A program made the translations under genes and the position numbers. From Siphonodentalium dalli (taxonomy: Eukaryota > Mollusca > Scaphopoda > Gadilida > Siphonodentaliidae): a DNA stretch of 64,000 nt. The notes below the pieces were generated by a model that was given only the letters and a program-made list of their open reading frames with translations, did no database searches and was not told the DNA's origin. Location of the stretch: NCBI GenBank assembly GCA_032622095.1, contig CP136069.1, positions 84,838,958 to 84,902,957 on the forward strand, given 5' to 3'. Of this stretch, positions 21,613 to 33,408 are shown one piece after another (the stretch's first letter is position 1; every line of letters begins with the position of its first letter).

Positions 21613-22648
21613 GGGGGGGGGGCGCTGGAGGTTCTCACAACCCCCACCACTTTGGTCAAAATTTTCAACAAATCAACAAATAAAAACCTCATGCCTGATA
21701 CAACATCAGTTTAAAATTTCAGTAAAACATTATGAAAATTTTTCAGATAGTTTGATTTTCCAACAATTATTTAGTGTGAAATTTGTTGTTTTTAGTAAAT
21801 TTTTTGGACTTATATACCAATTGGAATATTTCCAGTCATAGGGGTGACAGGTAGGAAAATTTCCAACAGTTGGAAAGTTTGAGGAAATTCTAAGTTGGAC
21901 ATCTCTCCCCAACAGACCCTTCAGCCGAGTACCTGGCAGACATCTGCATGGCCTAACAAAAATAAAAATTTCAGGTTTAATAAGTAAAGAAGGATGTCTC
22001 TAGAAAGGGAAATGAGAACAACTGAATTTCCTTTGAATGCATTGCAACAGAAAACACCCAAAATAGAACACATGAATGCATTGTACATTGCGACAGAAAA
22101 CACCCAAAATAGAACACAATTATAGTTATGCCACCTTAATAGCATTGGATTACATGCATTAAAAATCTTACTTGGAATTTTTACACTTCGACCCATTTCT
22201 AACACAACATAAAACATATATCCTATACCCTTCATTCCACAGTACCCGATATAGAAAATACATTGTATACCCTTCATTCCAACATTTCACAGTACTTGAT
22301 ATAGATTATGACTAGCAAGGAACTATGATAGGCATGGCGTGCTTGTCTCACTCACTATTGAACAGAAAATATAGTAGATTCCTGATTTTCTATCTGCTAT
22401 ATACTTTATAGCTGTTGACCATGCTACCTACCCCAACATACTTCGAAGAAAAATTTCAGTTATATATACTCCGCACCACGTCAGTACAACCTACTACTAT
22501 ATAATACATTCACCACATGGTTAACATAATCGTAAACAAACTCCTGGTAAACAAACTCTGCAAAGTTCTTCATGAAAACTTTGGCTCCGTTTCAGCTGTG
22601 TTCCCACGATGATTGTTTTGGTGTCCCCGGACTGACTTGAATTCTCAC
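21613..22648. other. non-coding; poly-G and a short direct repeat
   Basis: Includes a G10 tract near 21612. A direct repeat near 22020-22120 contains GCATTG..ACAGAAAACACCC and AAATAGAACACA twice. No gene recognised. Confidence 0.4.
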
Positions 22649-22698
22649 CGATATCCTCGGTTATCAGAGTAATGGCTTCCAGGACAATTTGTTCACTG
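22649..22698 (-). other. candidate 50-bp exon with good splice signals
   Basis: On the minus strand TTTCATCTGCAG precedes and GTGAGAATTC follows a 50-bp segment in a locally GC-richer stretch. The open frame across the area (22521-22745) encodes an unrecognised peptide including SEQIVLEAITLITEDIG. It could be an upstream exon of the SLCO gene or of another transcript, or chance. Confidence 0.25.
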
Positions 22699-22704
22699 CT
22701 GCAG

Positions 22705-22900
22705 ATGAAACGCAGAGCTTTTGTCTCGACTTTTAATGTTCTCACAGATCATGCAATACACTTGAGATAGTGAGACTCTACCTAAGCAAATTACAACCAT
22801 TAGGACTGTGTTACCCAGGCACAATAAAATATCACAGAGATATTAACTGCTTTTTTTCTGATAAATTGCTGCATGTTTACCACGGGAACCAGACAATGTC
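22705..22900. repeat. block partly repeated at 24580-24655 and 26236-26300
   Basis: The stretch from GAGCTTTTGTCTCGACTTTT through CACTTGAGATAGTGAGACTC resembles 24588-24652. TTAACTGCTTTTTTTCTGA..TTGCTGCATGTTTACCA resembles 26255-26296. Similarity is only moderate, so this is an old dispersed or duplicated repeat. Confidence 0.4.
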
Positions 22901-23305
22901 ACATAGGTTTTTTGCATGTTGGGTACTATTAAAATCTGACATTCTTGAACTTTCTGAATAAATATTTATAAATAATTACACCCATTTTATTTTCTAGAGT
23001 ATTTTTCCATTAGCTTAGAAATAGCGAAATGTATTTAAATAGGATAATTATATTAGGGGCAGATCACTTCAAAGTGACAGTTAAGCGTAGGAATTTTGTC
23101 GCAACAACAAGTGACATAGCAGCAACATCACAATAAAGTGCCCAATTTTTTATGATATATCCGACTCAAAATACACTTTTGTGTTGATATATTCTGTTGA
23201 GATGTAATTATAAGGATTACTCTCGGTTTCAAAATATGAAACAGATTATTCCTTAAATAAAGTAGCATGTTAAGGGTACACTTTGCCATTGATATTAAAA
23301 TTACA
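22901..23305. other. non-coding, nothing recognised
   Basis: AT-rich flank of the minisatellite. Confidence 0.4.
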
Positions 23306-24535
23306 TAATATGTGGGGGTGGGGGCTGGGGGCTAGGGATCTCACATTGGTATTATATATGCATGATGTGGGGGGCTGGGATCTCACATTGGTATTATATA
23401 TGCATGATGTGGGGGGCTAGGGATCTCACATTGGTATTATAGATACATGATGTGAGGGGGGGCTGGGATCTCACATTGGTATTATATATGCATGATGTGG
23501 GGGGCTAGGGATCTCACATTGGTATTATATATGCATGATGTGAGGGGGGGCTGGGATCTCACATTGGTATTATATATGCATGATGTGGGGGGCTGGGATC
23601 TCACATTGGTATTATATATGCATGATGTGGGGGGCTAGGGATCTCACATTGGTATTATAGATACATGATGTTGGGGGTGGGGATCTCACATTGGTATTAT
23701 AGATACATGATGTTGGGGTGGGGATCTCACAATTATATTATAGGTGCATGATGGTGGGGGGGGGGGGGGGGGGGTGGGGATCTCACATTGGTATTATAGA
23801 TGCATGATGTGAGGGGGGGCTGGGATCTCACATTGGTATTATAGATGCATGATGTGGGGTGGGGTGGGGGGTCTCACATTGGTATTATATATGCATGATG
23901 TGGGGGCTGGGATCTCACATTGGCATTATAGATATGTGGGGTGGGGTGGGGATCTCATATTGGTATTATAGATGCATGATGTGGGGGGCTGGGATCTCAC
24001 ATTGGTATTATAGATGCACGATGTTGGGGTGGGGATCTCACATTGGTATTATAGATGCACGATGTTGGGGTGGGGATCTCACATTGGTATTATAGATGCA
24101 CGATGTTGGGGTGGGGATCTCACATTGGTATTATAGATGCATGATGTGGGGGGCTGGGATCTCACATTGGTATTATAGATGCACGATGTTGGGGTGGGGA
24201 TCTCACATTGGTATTATAGATGCAGGATGTTGGGGTGGGGATCTCACATTGGTATTATAGATGCATGATGTTGGGTGGGGATCTCACATTGGTATTATAG
24301 ATGCATGATGTGGGGTGGGGTGGGGATCTCACATTTGTATTATAGATACATGATGTTGGGGTGGGGATCTCACATTGGTATTATATATGCATGATGTTGG
24401 GGTGGGGATCTCACATTGGTATTACAGATACATGATGTTGGGGGTGGGGATCTCACATTGGTATTATAGACGCATGATGTGGGGGGGGGGGGGACTCACA
24501 TTGGTATTATAGATACATTAGGGGTGTCTATAAAA
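23306..24535. repeat. minisatellite, about 28 units of 40-46 bp
   Basis: Tandem units of the form GGGATCTCACATTGGTATTA followed by TAGATGCATGATGTTGGGGT. Early units carry GGGGGGCTGGGATC and later units TTGGGGTGGGGATC, so two variant classes occupy different parts of the array. One strand is strongly G-rich with a run of about 17 G near 23757. Apparent reading frames through the array (GISHWYYRCMMW repeats) are by-products of the repeat. Confidence 0.95.
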
Positions 24536-24654
24536 GTGGGTGAAATAAATAAGATATAAATCTACTTTATATTTAGCAAGGCTGAGTTTTTAGTCTCAAC
24601 TTTTAAGAGTTTCATGTGTCACACAATCCACTCGAAATAGAGGGAAGCTACCAA

Positions 24655-24760
24655 TTAACACTTCCATAACTGGAGCTTCCTCGCATATATAACAGAATAT
24701 AAGAGAATGCACTGGCATATGAGTTTTAATGCTGCACCAGCGCAGCTCCCATCATGAAAG
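24655..24760. mobile_element. TTAA MITE family A, internally deleted
   Basis: Both termini remain (TTAACACTTCCATAACTGG and CGCAGCTCCCATCATGAAAG), but nearly all of both hairpins is gone. The right TTAA is not preserved. Confidence 0.65.
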
Positions 24761-24775
24761 CAAACAAGTGCACTA

Positions 24776-25026
24776 CAGCATTGCCCTAAATAATCGACTC
24801 CTTATCCACAGCAGAATTATGGGTAATTTTTCAGGATTTAGTTGGAAATATGGCTTAATTGTTGACATTCATCGGAAAAGCTCTCTGTGAGAGCTTTCCG
24901 GTGAATGGCAACAAGCCATATTTCCGACTAAATCCTGAAAAATTACTGATGAATGGCAACAAGCCATATTTCCAACTACCCAAAATTCTGCTCTGGTTAA
25001 GGAGTCGATTATTTAGGGCATTACTG
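24776..25026. mobile_element. TA-flanked palindromic MITE family H, with extra internal arm segment
   Basis: CAGCATTGCCCTAAATAATC after TA to GGGCATTACTG before TA. The inner stem GATGAATGGCAACAAGCCAT is partly duplicated in the right half, lengthening the copy to 251 bp. Confidence 0.82.
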
Positions 25027-25495
25027 TACACTGTGAATCCTTGCAAGGGTGACTTTTCGCAGGTTTATAAATTTTCTGAGGTGGCTCAATTCGAAAGATG
25101 TTTTCATCTGGCCTGCGATGACTGAATAAAACCTGTTGCATATGGATACCCTTCATCAAATAGTGGTTCATGAATACAACAAAGATCATTCACAATCAAA
25201 ATAAGATGATGGAGACACAGGGTGCATGGACACAATTTTCACTAACTCCAAGGGTCATAAATGCAAAACAATGGATGGACCAACCTTGTGGATACCCAAT
25301 CCCCCTCAGTGGTTCATATACGTACCAAAGATAAAAATCCAGTGTAATGAGAATATAATATAATGATAGAGAGATCAAAAATTGTCAATGGACGGACTCA
25401 CATACAGACAGACAGAACCCATTTCTTTACCCCCCCCCCCCCCTGACTGTTATGGAGGCACATTAAAAAATACATGTCTGTTTTGAACGTTTCAA
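25027..25495. other. non-coding; poly-C tract
   Basis: No recognisable gene. A run of C near 25431-25443 is preceded by CATACAGACAGACAG. Confidence 0.4.
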
Positions 25496-25815
25496 ATGGA
25501 ACGACTCTGGCAAAATTCTGATGTAGGAGTCACCACTTGCCCATTGAAGTCGGCTCATGGCAATGATGCGAGAGTTTGTACTCTGTGCGACAAAGGGTTA
25601 ATTGGGGACGAATTTCATTATATAATGGAATGCCCAGAAATGAATTCCATGAGGAGGAGATTTCTACCAACCCAACTATAAACTGAACAGTCAAATACCC
25701 ATAATTTCAAAAAAATTGATGAACCCCTCTGATGTAATAATTATAAATAAACTGTGTGGGTGTCTCAAATACATACTTAAAGTTGGATCACCGCAGAATA
25801 AGCCCGACTATATCC
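25496..25815 (+). pseudogene. LINE ORF2 C-terminal fragment with CCHC motif
   Basis: The frame from 25496 encodes a CX2CX9HX4C motif starting CTLCDKGLIG, with the same spacing as the LINE at 6.7 kb, then NSMRRRFLP. The frame shifts by one near 25680 and continues with IISKKLMNPSDVIIINKLCG to a stop near 25818. Only the 3' end of the element remains, so this is a strongly 5'-truncated insertion, distinct in sequence from the longer LINE. Confidence 0.7.
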
Positions 25816-25983
25816 ATTAATTGTATTATTATTCTCACATGAACCCAGATCTTATTTACATACATGTATATATATATTATGATGTGTGTATGTATATGCT
25901 AAATTTGTTTATACCAATGACATGTGTATATTGTATTTTGTTTTCTACATGAACGGTTCTCATGCCATAATATGGTTAGAACA

Positions 25984-26235
25984 TTAACCCTTTACCCAAC
26001 AAACCGGCCAAAACCGGCCAAATAAAGCTTCAACAGCCTAAAATATCTTCAGTCTGTCTCAATAAAACCATACAAATATGGATATCATTGGAACCGGCTC
26101 ATTGACCACATTGTGATGTTTATAGTTATGCCCTGTGCCAATGCATTCTCTTATATATGCGAGTCGACCATAGGTCGACTCGCATATATAAGAGAATGCA
26201 TTGGCACAGGGCCGTTCTGTTGGGTAAAGGGTTAA
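25984..26235. mobile_element. TTAA MITE family C (CCCTTTACCCAAC ends), full length
   Basis: TTAA at 25984-25987 and 26232-26235. The long left arm begins CCCTTTACCCAACAAACCGG; a hairpin GCCCTGTGCCAATGCATTCT...GAATGCATTGGCACAGGGC follows, then the short right arm CCGTTCTGTTGGGTAAAGGG. The hairpin stem is the core also found in families A and B. Confidence 0.85.
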
Positions 26236-26300
26236 ACCATTGAATTGAGAGAAATTAATTGCTTTTTTTTCTTGGACTTGCCTGCATGTTTATCACAGGA

Positions 26301-27552
26301 ACCATATGGGTTCGATTGTTAATAACATACATATGCAAACTACTGTTTCTATGTATAAATTTCAAATGCCATGTCTCCATCACATGTCTGTATACATAAA
26401 TATACTCATATACATGCACAACCTCTCTATCATTATAAACTATGTTGATAGCTACAGAATGAACCCAGATGCCTGTTAGAAAAAAGAAGCATGGAATATC
26501 AGTGATGGGAATTATATCATTAGGTCAAACCATAATGTTTATATTCAACACACAAGGTTTTTTCAGATTGTACAAAAGTCACACTGTAAGGTGTTTTTTT
26601 TAATACAATATACACACCAAAGTGAATAAGCGGAATGAACTAGCAGTCAAAATAATTACGATCAGGTAATGAAGGGAGGAGGTCTGTAGTATTGGTGTAA
26701 GGAGATAAGCAGCTGACGCCACCTGTGGTTCACATCACGTTCCTATAAACTTGTTTGGTCTGCACTCAACAAATAAACTTCAATTGAACCAGAAAGGAGA
26801 CTTTTTCTGCTGAATCTTCTGCAAAGATTCTATTTAATATTGAGATTATGAACTGCAGTCGGCCTGAGGGATGTTAGAGGTGCCTTAAGAAAAATCCTGA
26901 AACCCAAAAGCCGGATAGGCAAGGCAAAAACAATTGTTCTGGAGTAGGCAGCCAGAATTTTTTTTATATTTTGGCATATACTTCTTTTTACTTGCATCAT
27001 CTGAGATGTACGTTATGCTAAAATTTTGAATCTGTGGCCTTTTTCTCAGAAGTATTTCAATTCGTTAAGCTGGCATATGTAAGAAAAGCGAAAGCCCACC
27101 AGAAATGTTACAAAATCCTGAAATTTTCCAGAAATCCATAATGCAGGAGAAATCCTGAAAATTTATATCCCTGGCTACAGTGATTCCAAAGACATGAACT
27201 GGGTACATTTTATAAATGCCTCACAAAGCTATTTAAGTAACAGAAATAGACTTTGTCTGGAGAATATATTGCAAAGGGGCTGTTATCAAGGTCAGATACT
27301 GCAGCCGTTCAACAAAGAACTTCTAGTCTACTGACTTGATTTTTATACATTTTTCCAATGCTCTCAAAATTATGTTCATATTAAATGGATTTGGGTGCTC
27401 TTTTTTTACATGTTTTCCAGGAACTTACAAACACATCATGGTAGGGGTTTAGTTTAGACATAGAGGTTCCTATGTCACAATGGTGTCTTGATTTATGCAA
27501 ATTAATTCTCTAACTTATAAATTCAAGACTTTTAATTATAGTACTATAGCTT
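26301..27552. other. non-coding, nothing firmly recognised
   Basis: No credible reading frames longer than chance and no repeat family identified by eye. Confidence 0.4.
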
Positions 27553-28274
27553 GTATATGAGAGGGTATCATCCCCCCCTCCCCCCTGAATCCTGAATACA
27601 AGTTAATTTTGGGGGGTGAATCCTGAATACGAGTTAATTTTGGGGGGTGAATCCTGAATACATGTTAAGAAATAATACATAGAAGTTACATAGACACATT
27701 ATGATGCCGGTCGCGTTATGAGGCCGTTATGATACCATTAATGATACTCTATGACCAGGGACATGGCTAGAGGGTTTCCGTTGGGGGATGTCCACCTTGG
27801 GAAATTCCAACTGCACCCCCTCCTTGAGTCAGAATCAGACCGAACACAAGTTTTGCATAATTCCATTTGCAAAATGTAGTAAAATATTGTTAAACTTATT
27901 AGCATTTTTGTATTGGCCACAGAGGAGAGACAATGACACACCGGGCCGACCATGATTCGGCCCGGTGTGCGAAAATTTTGTAATCTGAACAAGAAAATCG
28001 CAAAATCCTAGCATCTAGACTGGCGTCAAGCATTTTTAGCATGTTTATGATGGCACGGTGGTCGAATATGCCCAAGAAGCTATTATACCCACCCTTTCAC
28101 ACAGATAACTAGCACAAAATATTACTTTGCGCCATCAAAACCTGCGTCCAAGATGTTTTGCTTGAACCCGAATACCAGTTAATTCGGGGGTATGAATCCC
28201 GCGTACGGCTTCAAAACACCCTGAAATACCGAAAAGGGGGGGGGGGGGGGGGGGGGGGGTGATACCCTCATATG
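27553..28274. mobile_element. candidate element with TATGAGGGTATCACCCCCC ends
   Basis: The left end TATGAGAGGGTATCATCCCC and right end GGGGTGATACCCTCATATGA are complementary. Both ends carry subterminal GAATCCTGAATAC..GTTAATT and GAATACCAGTTAATTCGGGGG motifs next to poly-C/poly-G tracts. The interior shows no recognisable gene. No target duplication was found. The right part (from 27921) is repeated after the assembly gap. Confidence 0.45.
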
Positions 28275-28275
28275 A

Positions 28276-28455
28276 GTTTGCATGAATAATCTGAATGTGC
28301 CTGCATGACCATATCCATATAAGGTAGAGCACTCTATTATGTTAAATTGACTTCATATGAATAATGAGATGACCATATATGAGGGAGCACTCTATTATGT
28401 TACACAAACATTATATGAATAATGGGGTGACCACATATGAGAGAGCGCTCTATTT
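28276..28455. repeat. three tandem units of about 62 bp
   Basis: Units contain ATATGAATAATG..ATGACCA.ATATGAGGGAGCACTCTATTATGTTA with variation. The same three lie at 48195-48376 in copy 2. Confidence 0.7.
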
Positions 28456-28735
28456 TTGAAACTATCAACAAACATGGTCAACTGGTTATGCTGAGGTGCT
28501 GCGAACCTGAAGTGATTGGTTTTACAGAGCTGCTGTTGGATTTAGTTCTGATGTTTCTAAAAGAAGCTCATGTTATTTGTTAGGGCCGGAATCATAAGTC
28601 ATAACTAGCTCGAAAATGGCCCGCAAGATATCATGCCTGGCTATTGTTTTTAATGACACGCCCCGTGGACTAATGAGCTATCCCAACTGATATCAGATAC
28701 AATGGGATGGAATCCATAGTGAGCTACAATAATAT

Positions 28736-28902
28736 TAATGCCCTAAGTAATCGACAGAAATATGGCTTGTAGCCATTCATTGGAAAGCTCTCCCCGAGAG
28801 CTTTCCGATGAATGGCAACAAGCCATATTTCCGACTAAATCCTGAAAAGTTACCCATAATTCTGCTGTGATTAAGGAGTCGATTACTTAGGGCACTATAC
28901 TG
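28736..28902. mobile_element. TA-type palindromic MITE family H, left end eroded
   Basis: ATGCCCTAAGTAATCGACAG starts the left arm, which lacks a middle block. The stem loop is at GAAAGCTCTCCCCGAGAGCT. The right end GATTACTTAGGGCACTATACTG precedes TA. Confidence 0.75.
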
Positions 28903-28997
28903 TAGCTAAAATTGATACACAGCACATTTGCTATATTTTTTTATTGAGTTATTTATATTGATGAAGAAAACGATGACTTCATTAAACTTCAATTTGA

Positions 28998-29150
28998 TCC
29001 CAGGTCTGCCATTGCAGTTGATGCCTAAAACAGAATGAGGTTCCAGGAGGGTGAATCTGGTGATACTAGCTCACCATGCATGGTAGCATCACTAAACTCA
29101 CTATCTGGGGACCTCATTCTGCAAATGACAGACACACTATTTGCAGGCTT
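28998..29150. mobile_element. hAT-like MITE family G, right-end fragment
   Basis: Holds CTGCCATTGCAGTTGATGCC, a complete subterminal palindrome and the terminus ACAGACACACTATTTGCAGGCTTG. The left half is missing. Confidence 0.65.
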
Positions 29151-29473
29151 GTGTAGTTACTTAATGGGGGAATCCCCATTGATTTATTTACAGGAAGGCA
29201 AATTAAAATATCACTCCAAATGAAACCTTGGGAGTGATTCTCTCTCTGCCCTCTGCTTTAATACAGTATTTGATCATCCCTGCACTTGAAGAATGAACCA
29301 TTGTAATGTATACTTTTTTAACTGAACAAGATAATTCATTCGGTAATCTGCTAAAATAATAAGATATTTGGTAGTTTTTTACATCATAACATTTGACACT
29401 GATTGCCCATTCTTGCTTTGGAGGAAGCAATCAAAGCTGCTAATGAAAAAAATAAGGATTAGTATACTGACAA

Positions 29474-29854
29474 CAGGGACCAGCCTAGGGGCGACGTGGG
29501 CGAAATAGTCGCCCTGTGTGGCCGCAAGTCGCCCTGAAATTACGTCAGGGAGAAGTGGATGTCTCCATACAAAAAAAAAAGAAAAAGTTTTTTAGTTAAA
29601 TTTTTAATCTCCCTGAAGAATTGGTGACTGGATGATCTACTGCTCAGCTTAACACTTCCAGCTTATCCTCACCCATGTAGAAAATCTATTGTGGACAATA
29701 ATAACAGCTAAAACAATCAGTTCTAATGAATAGTTACTAGCGACAAATAGTCGCACTAACGCTCCACTTCTCCCTGGTAAGCCCCCACTTCTCCTTATTT
29801 TTCCAAGAGGGAGAAGTCACTTCTCCCTATATTTTGACCCTAGGCTGGTCCGTG
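29474..29854. mobile_element. hAT-like MITE family I (CAGGGACCAGCC ends) with 8-bp duplication
   Basis: 381 bp flanked by ACTGACAA at 29466-29473 and 29855-29862. Terminal repeats are CAGGGACCAGCCTAGGG and CCCTAGGCTGGTCCGTG. CAGGG termini and an 8-bp duplication are characteristic of hAT elements. Internal GGGAGAAGT/ACTTCTCCC motifs repeat. Non-coding. Confidence 0.88.
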
Positions 29855-29862
29855 ACTGACAA

Positions 29863-30859
29863 TATCAATCGGCTCCCCGACTGGGTACTTTGTTAGCAGG
29901 CAACTCTCCCATGATAACTCTACTTTGAGATCGCTTGCCGAAGGCGACCAACATGATACGTTATATTTTCCTGTTAAACAGGAACACATTGATGTACGTT
30001 ATACTCAGTGTTTGATGTTCGATGACAGAGAGTGGGATTTGCACCATTTCACACAATTGAATTACGAGTCGATCGAGCACGCTAATCACTGGACCACCAC
30101 ATTTAATAGGAAGCAACAAGTGATGTGGTAATTCTTGTGCCAGCAGTAAGCCGAAGTCGTGATTAGAACTGTGATGGCAGGATTGCAGCCCTCATAATTT
30201 GCCACGGCAATCAGCAATGCTGAGGCCATTTTATGAAGCAAACTGAGCCATGGCAAAGGGTTGCCGTAGCAGATTGCCAAATCCAAACAATCTGCATTAA
30301 AAGGGCTGGGATTGATTCTGTCAAGGACATTTTTTAAAAGTGCAAAGAGTTATTAAGGTCATGTCTCGACATGCCAAACATCAAGGCAAAAAAATTCAGA
30401 CTAATACCACCAGAAGTCTGAGAATGAAGTTTTATATTATTCTCTTGGTAGCTCTACAAAAGTCATGAGATCATTGCCAGGTACTTACCCGAGCCAGATA
30501 TAGGGTCTGATAATTTCTCAGCAGTACTAATGTCATGCACTCTACTTAAGGGACTCGCATCTAAAGACTCCGAAGTGGCATCAAGAGAACCATTTTATAT
30601 TAAACTTTATCTTGTGTAGTAGACATTAGCACAAATTAATATGTTTAGATGAAAGGGAATAGAGAATAAGTAAAGGGTAGAATTAAGCTCTTATCTTGCA
30701 AACATTTGTGAAATGCCACTTTGTCCGTGGTTGCCAGATCTCCTGGAGACGAAAAGTCTTTTTCTTGGCTTTTCTATAAAGTAAATTCCACTTTATCTTC
30801 AAATGTTGAACAAAAGCCACTTAAGTCAGACAATTTGCTTTAACCCCAATGTGACCATA
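29863..30859. other. non-coding unique region of the duplicated block
   Basis: No credible gene recognised. Copy 1 has a 26-bp segment near 30066 (GTCGATCGAGCACGCTAATC) that is absent from copy 2 at about 50000. Confidence 0.4.
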
Positions 30860-31032
30860 CAGTAATGCCCTAAATAATTGACTCCTTAACCACAGCGAAT
30901 TATGGGTAACTTTTCAGGATTTAGTCTGAAATATGGCTGCCATTCATCGGAAAGCCATATTTCCAACTAAATCCTGAAAAATTTCCCATAATTCTGCTGT
31001 GGTTAAAGGGTCATATACTTTGAGCATTACTG
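30860..31032. mobile_element. TA-flanked palindromic MITE family H
   Basis: TA then CAGTAATGCCCTAAATAATT at the left; TTGAGCATTACTG then TA at the right. The stem is shortened around GCTGCCATTCATCGGAAAGC. Confidence 0.8.
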
Positions 31033-31452
31033 TACTTTACAGTGCATAGAGCAGTACATGGCACAGTATTATCTGGGCCACAATAATCATTCTGAGACAA
31101 TTTCCAATTATTTAATGTCCGTTCACTGTCTGCAAATGTGTAAGAACATATATGACCACTATACCCAGGAGAGTAAATTAGATGATGGAATCATGGAACA
31201 ATACTATTTCTTTACTTTAATCAGAGCCTCACAACATTTCCTGATAACTCATTAAGATGATATCGGAAAATACAATAGAAATCATCCCACCTTAGTAGAG
31301 TTAGTGATATATCCGCAATTCAATTAGAGGCTTAAAATTCCACTGAGAACTGAGCAGAGATATCGCATGAGGTAATGCTGCAGATTTCTTCAGAAACTTC
31401 TGAGTGAGTTTATTTAATAGCCTAAATTAATCACACCTACCAAAAAATTGGC

Positions 31453-31823
31453 TTAAAGGCCCACTTAATTTTTGAATCACCAGATCACATTTTATACAAC
31501 ATATTCCATCTTATATACCATTTGAAAGAGGAAGCTCCAAAAATTGTATTATGAACTTATCTAGTCAAATAAACTGTGAACATGTTGTTTTTGTCAAGTA
31601 ACCGACATGTGTTTTGTACTTAATTTCAAACTGGTCTGTACGTGCTGCCAGTTTATTATTCAGAATGGAATGGGAATAACTCTATTTCTTAGCGGTGAAA
31701 TATGATGCATTCTGGGTAGACAACAGGGGAAGTCTATTTTGGTTCATCTTCCAAATGGAATATAATATGGAATATATTGTATATAATGTGATCTGGGCAT
31801 TCGAAAATTAAGTAGGTCTTTAA
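31453..31823. mobile_element. TTAA MITE family F (AGGCCCACTTAATTTTTGA ends)
   Basis: TTAA at 31453-31456 and 31820-31823. Ends are AGGCCCACTTAATTTTTGAA and CGAAAATTAAGTAGGTCT; subterminal ATACCATTTGAAAG and CTTCCAAATGGAATAT are also complementary. Second family member at 43110. Confidence 0.82.
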
Positions 31824-31915
31824 AGTTCTTAATATTTTGCAAGAATCAACACGAGAATGATAAAAAAAGAACAGGAAATCATGATAGTTTGTGAGATTTA
31901 TGATTCTGATTGTCA

Positions 31916-32022
31916 AGAGCTTTCCGATGAATGGCAACAAGCCATATTTCCGACTAAATCCTGAAAAGTTACCCATAATTCTGCTGTGGTTAAGGAGTCG
32001 ATTATCTAGAGCATTACTACTG
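31916..32022. mobile_element. TA-type palindromic MITE family H, right half only
   Basis: Starts at the stem loop AGAGCTTTCCGATGAATGGC and ends GAGCATTACTACTG before TA. The left arm is absent. Confidence 0.75.
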
Positions 32023-32511
32023 TAATTCTCAGAGCAAATGATCAGGGCATCGATGGTGAATTTGTGATGCTCTCTTTGCCTCTCAATTCATGGATTGTGG
32101 ATGTCAATACTAAGTCTGACCAATACCCAGTCGGATTTAAGCATCCAGCTGACATAGGTTGGCTCACTATATAATCAACTGATCTATCGGCTCCTCACCA
32201 ATTATATGATATATCAGTCCCGTTTCGGAAGTTGAATACAAAATGTCAATGCCTGCATGTGTCTGACACAAAAGTACTGCTTGATCCTGCCACAAAATTT
32301 AATTTAGTACTAGATGAATTCATATAAAAGGATTTAATTTGTCAATTGCTGCCCCCTGATGAGTGTCAGTTCATGTGTATCAATCTAATATAAATGCCAA
32401 TAACTTGGCAATAAGACCAATTTCAAGCCGAGCTGTGAACGGAACTCACGAAAATAGCCACATTCAATCTAATGGTCAAATTTCACTCAAATGGAAAGTA
32501 CATATCCAAAT

Positions 32512-33007
32512 CAAGTCTGAGTTTAGTTTGCCTGTCATTTGCAGAATGAGGTCCCCAGAGGATAGCATCACCAAATTCACCCTCTGGGAATCTCATTCTG
32601 CATGGCCTCATCTGCTATGGGAGATATAGACTCAGATTGAAGTTCCCAAATGGTGAATATTGTGATGTACACCCATTGGGAACCTCGATTATGCAATGCA
32701 TCTTCTGCCAATTTGGGGATATAAAGAAACTATACTAAAAAAGAAATAGAAGAGGGCTTAAGGAAAGGGCCATTCGGCCCTTTCGAAGATCCCGGGGTTA
32801 GCCCCCCAAATCACTTCATCATCATCAAGAAATAGAATCTATGTGAAGAAGTTTCTGTAGACATTTTATAATAAAGAAACTTTCCAGAGAAGATGAGGCC
32901 TATTAAGCAGAATAAGGTCCCCAGAGGGTAACTTCAGGATAGCGTCAATAAATTCACCCTCTGGGGACCTCATTCTGCAAATGACAGGCACACTAAACTC
33001 AGACTTG
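32512..33007. mobile_element. hAT-like MITE family G, full length with 8-bp duplication
   Basis: Flanked by ATCCAAAT (32504-32511) and ATCCAAGT (33008-33015), an 8-bp duplication with one change. Termini are CAAGTCTGAGTTTAG and CTAAACTCAGACTTG. It carries an extra internal stretch near 32750-32825, with its own AAAGGGCCATTCGGCCCTTT hairpin, not present in other copies. Confidence 0.85.
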
Positions 33008-33138
33008 ATCCAAGTTAATGCTTTACGAAGGCCTGTAGTTGTTCAGACCATATTTATTGATTTTGTATTGAACTTGGGAGTGAAAATAAGAGTAAATATT
33101 TTAAGAATGTTTGATATCCAGGGCTCCAGGCTAATTTT

Positions 33139-33408
33139 TGTAATTATTAGTCTCTTAATAGAGCACTGGAATTTTTTAATTATTATTCTTTTAATAGAAC
33201 ACTGGAATTTTGTAATTATTAATCTTTTAATAGGGCACTGGATTTGTGTAATTATCAGTCTTTTAATAGGGCACTGGATATTTGTAATTATTAGTCTTTT
33301 AATAGGGTGCTGTATTTTTATAATTATTAGTCTTTTAATAGGCCACTGGATTTTTGGTAATAATTAGTATTTTAATAGGGCATGGGATTTTTGTAATTAT
33401 TGGTCTTT
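33139..33408. repeat. VNTR, unit about 34 bp
   Basis: About eight units of the form TTTGTAATTATTAGTCTTTT followed by AATAGGGCACTGGA. Copy 2 (53037-53275) has one unit fewer. The apparent protein of repeated IISLLIGHW is a by-product. Confidence 0.9.

Noticed and set aside
22521-22745. 74-codon frame as a protein-coding gene
   Set aside because: No recognised domain and partial repeats nearby; kept only as a low-confidence exon candidate.
23859-24095. Frame with repeated GISHWYYRCMMW
   Set aside because: By-product of the minisatellite whose unit length varies.
32981-33367. 128-codon frame with repeated IISLLIGHW, like a membrane protein
   Set aside because: It is the translation of a 34-bp VNTR; unit number differs between copies.
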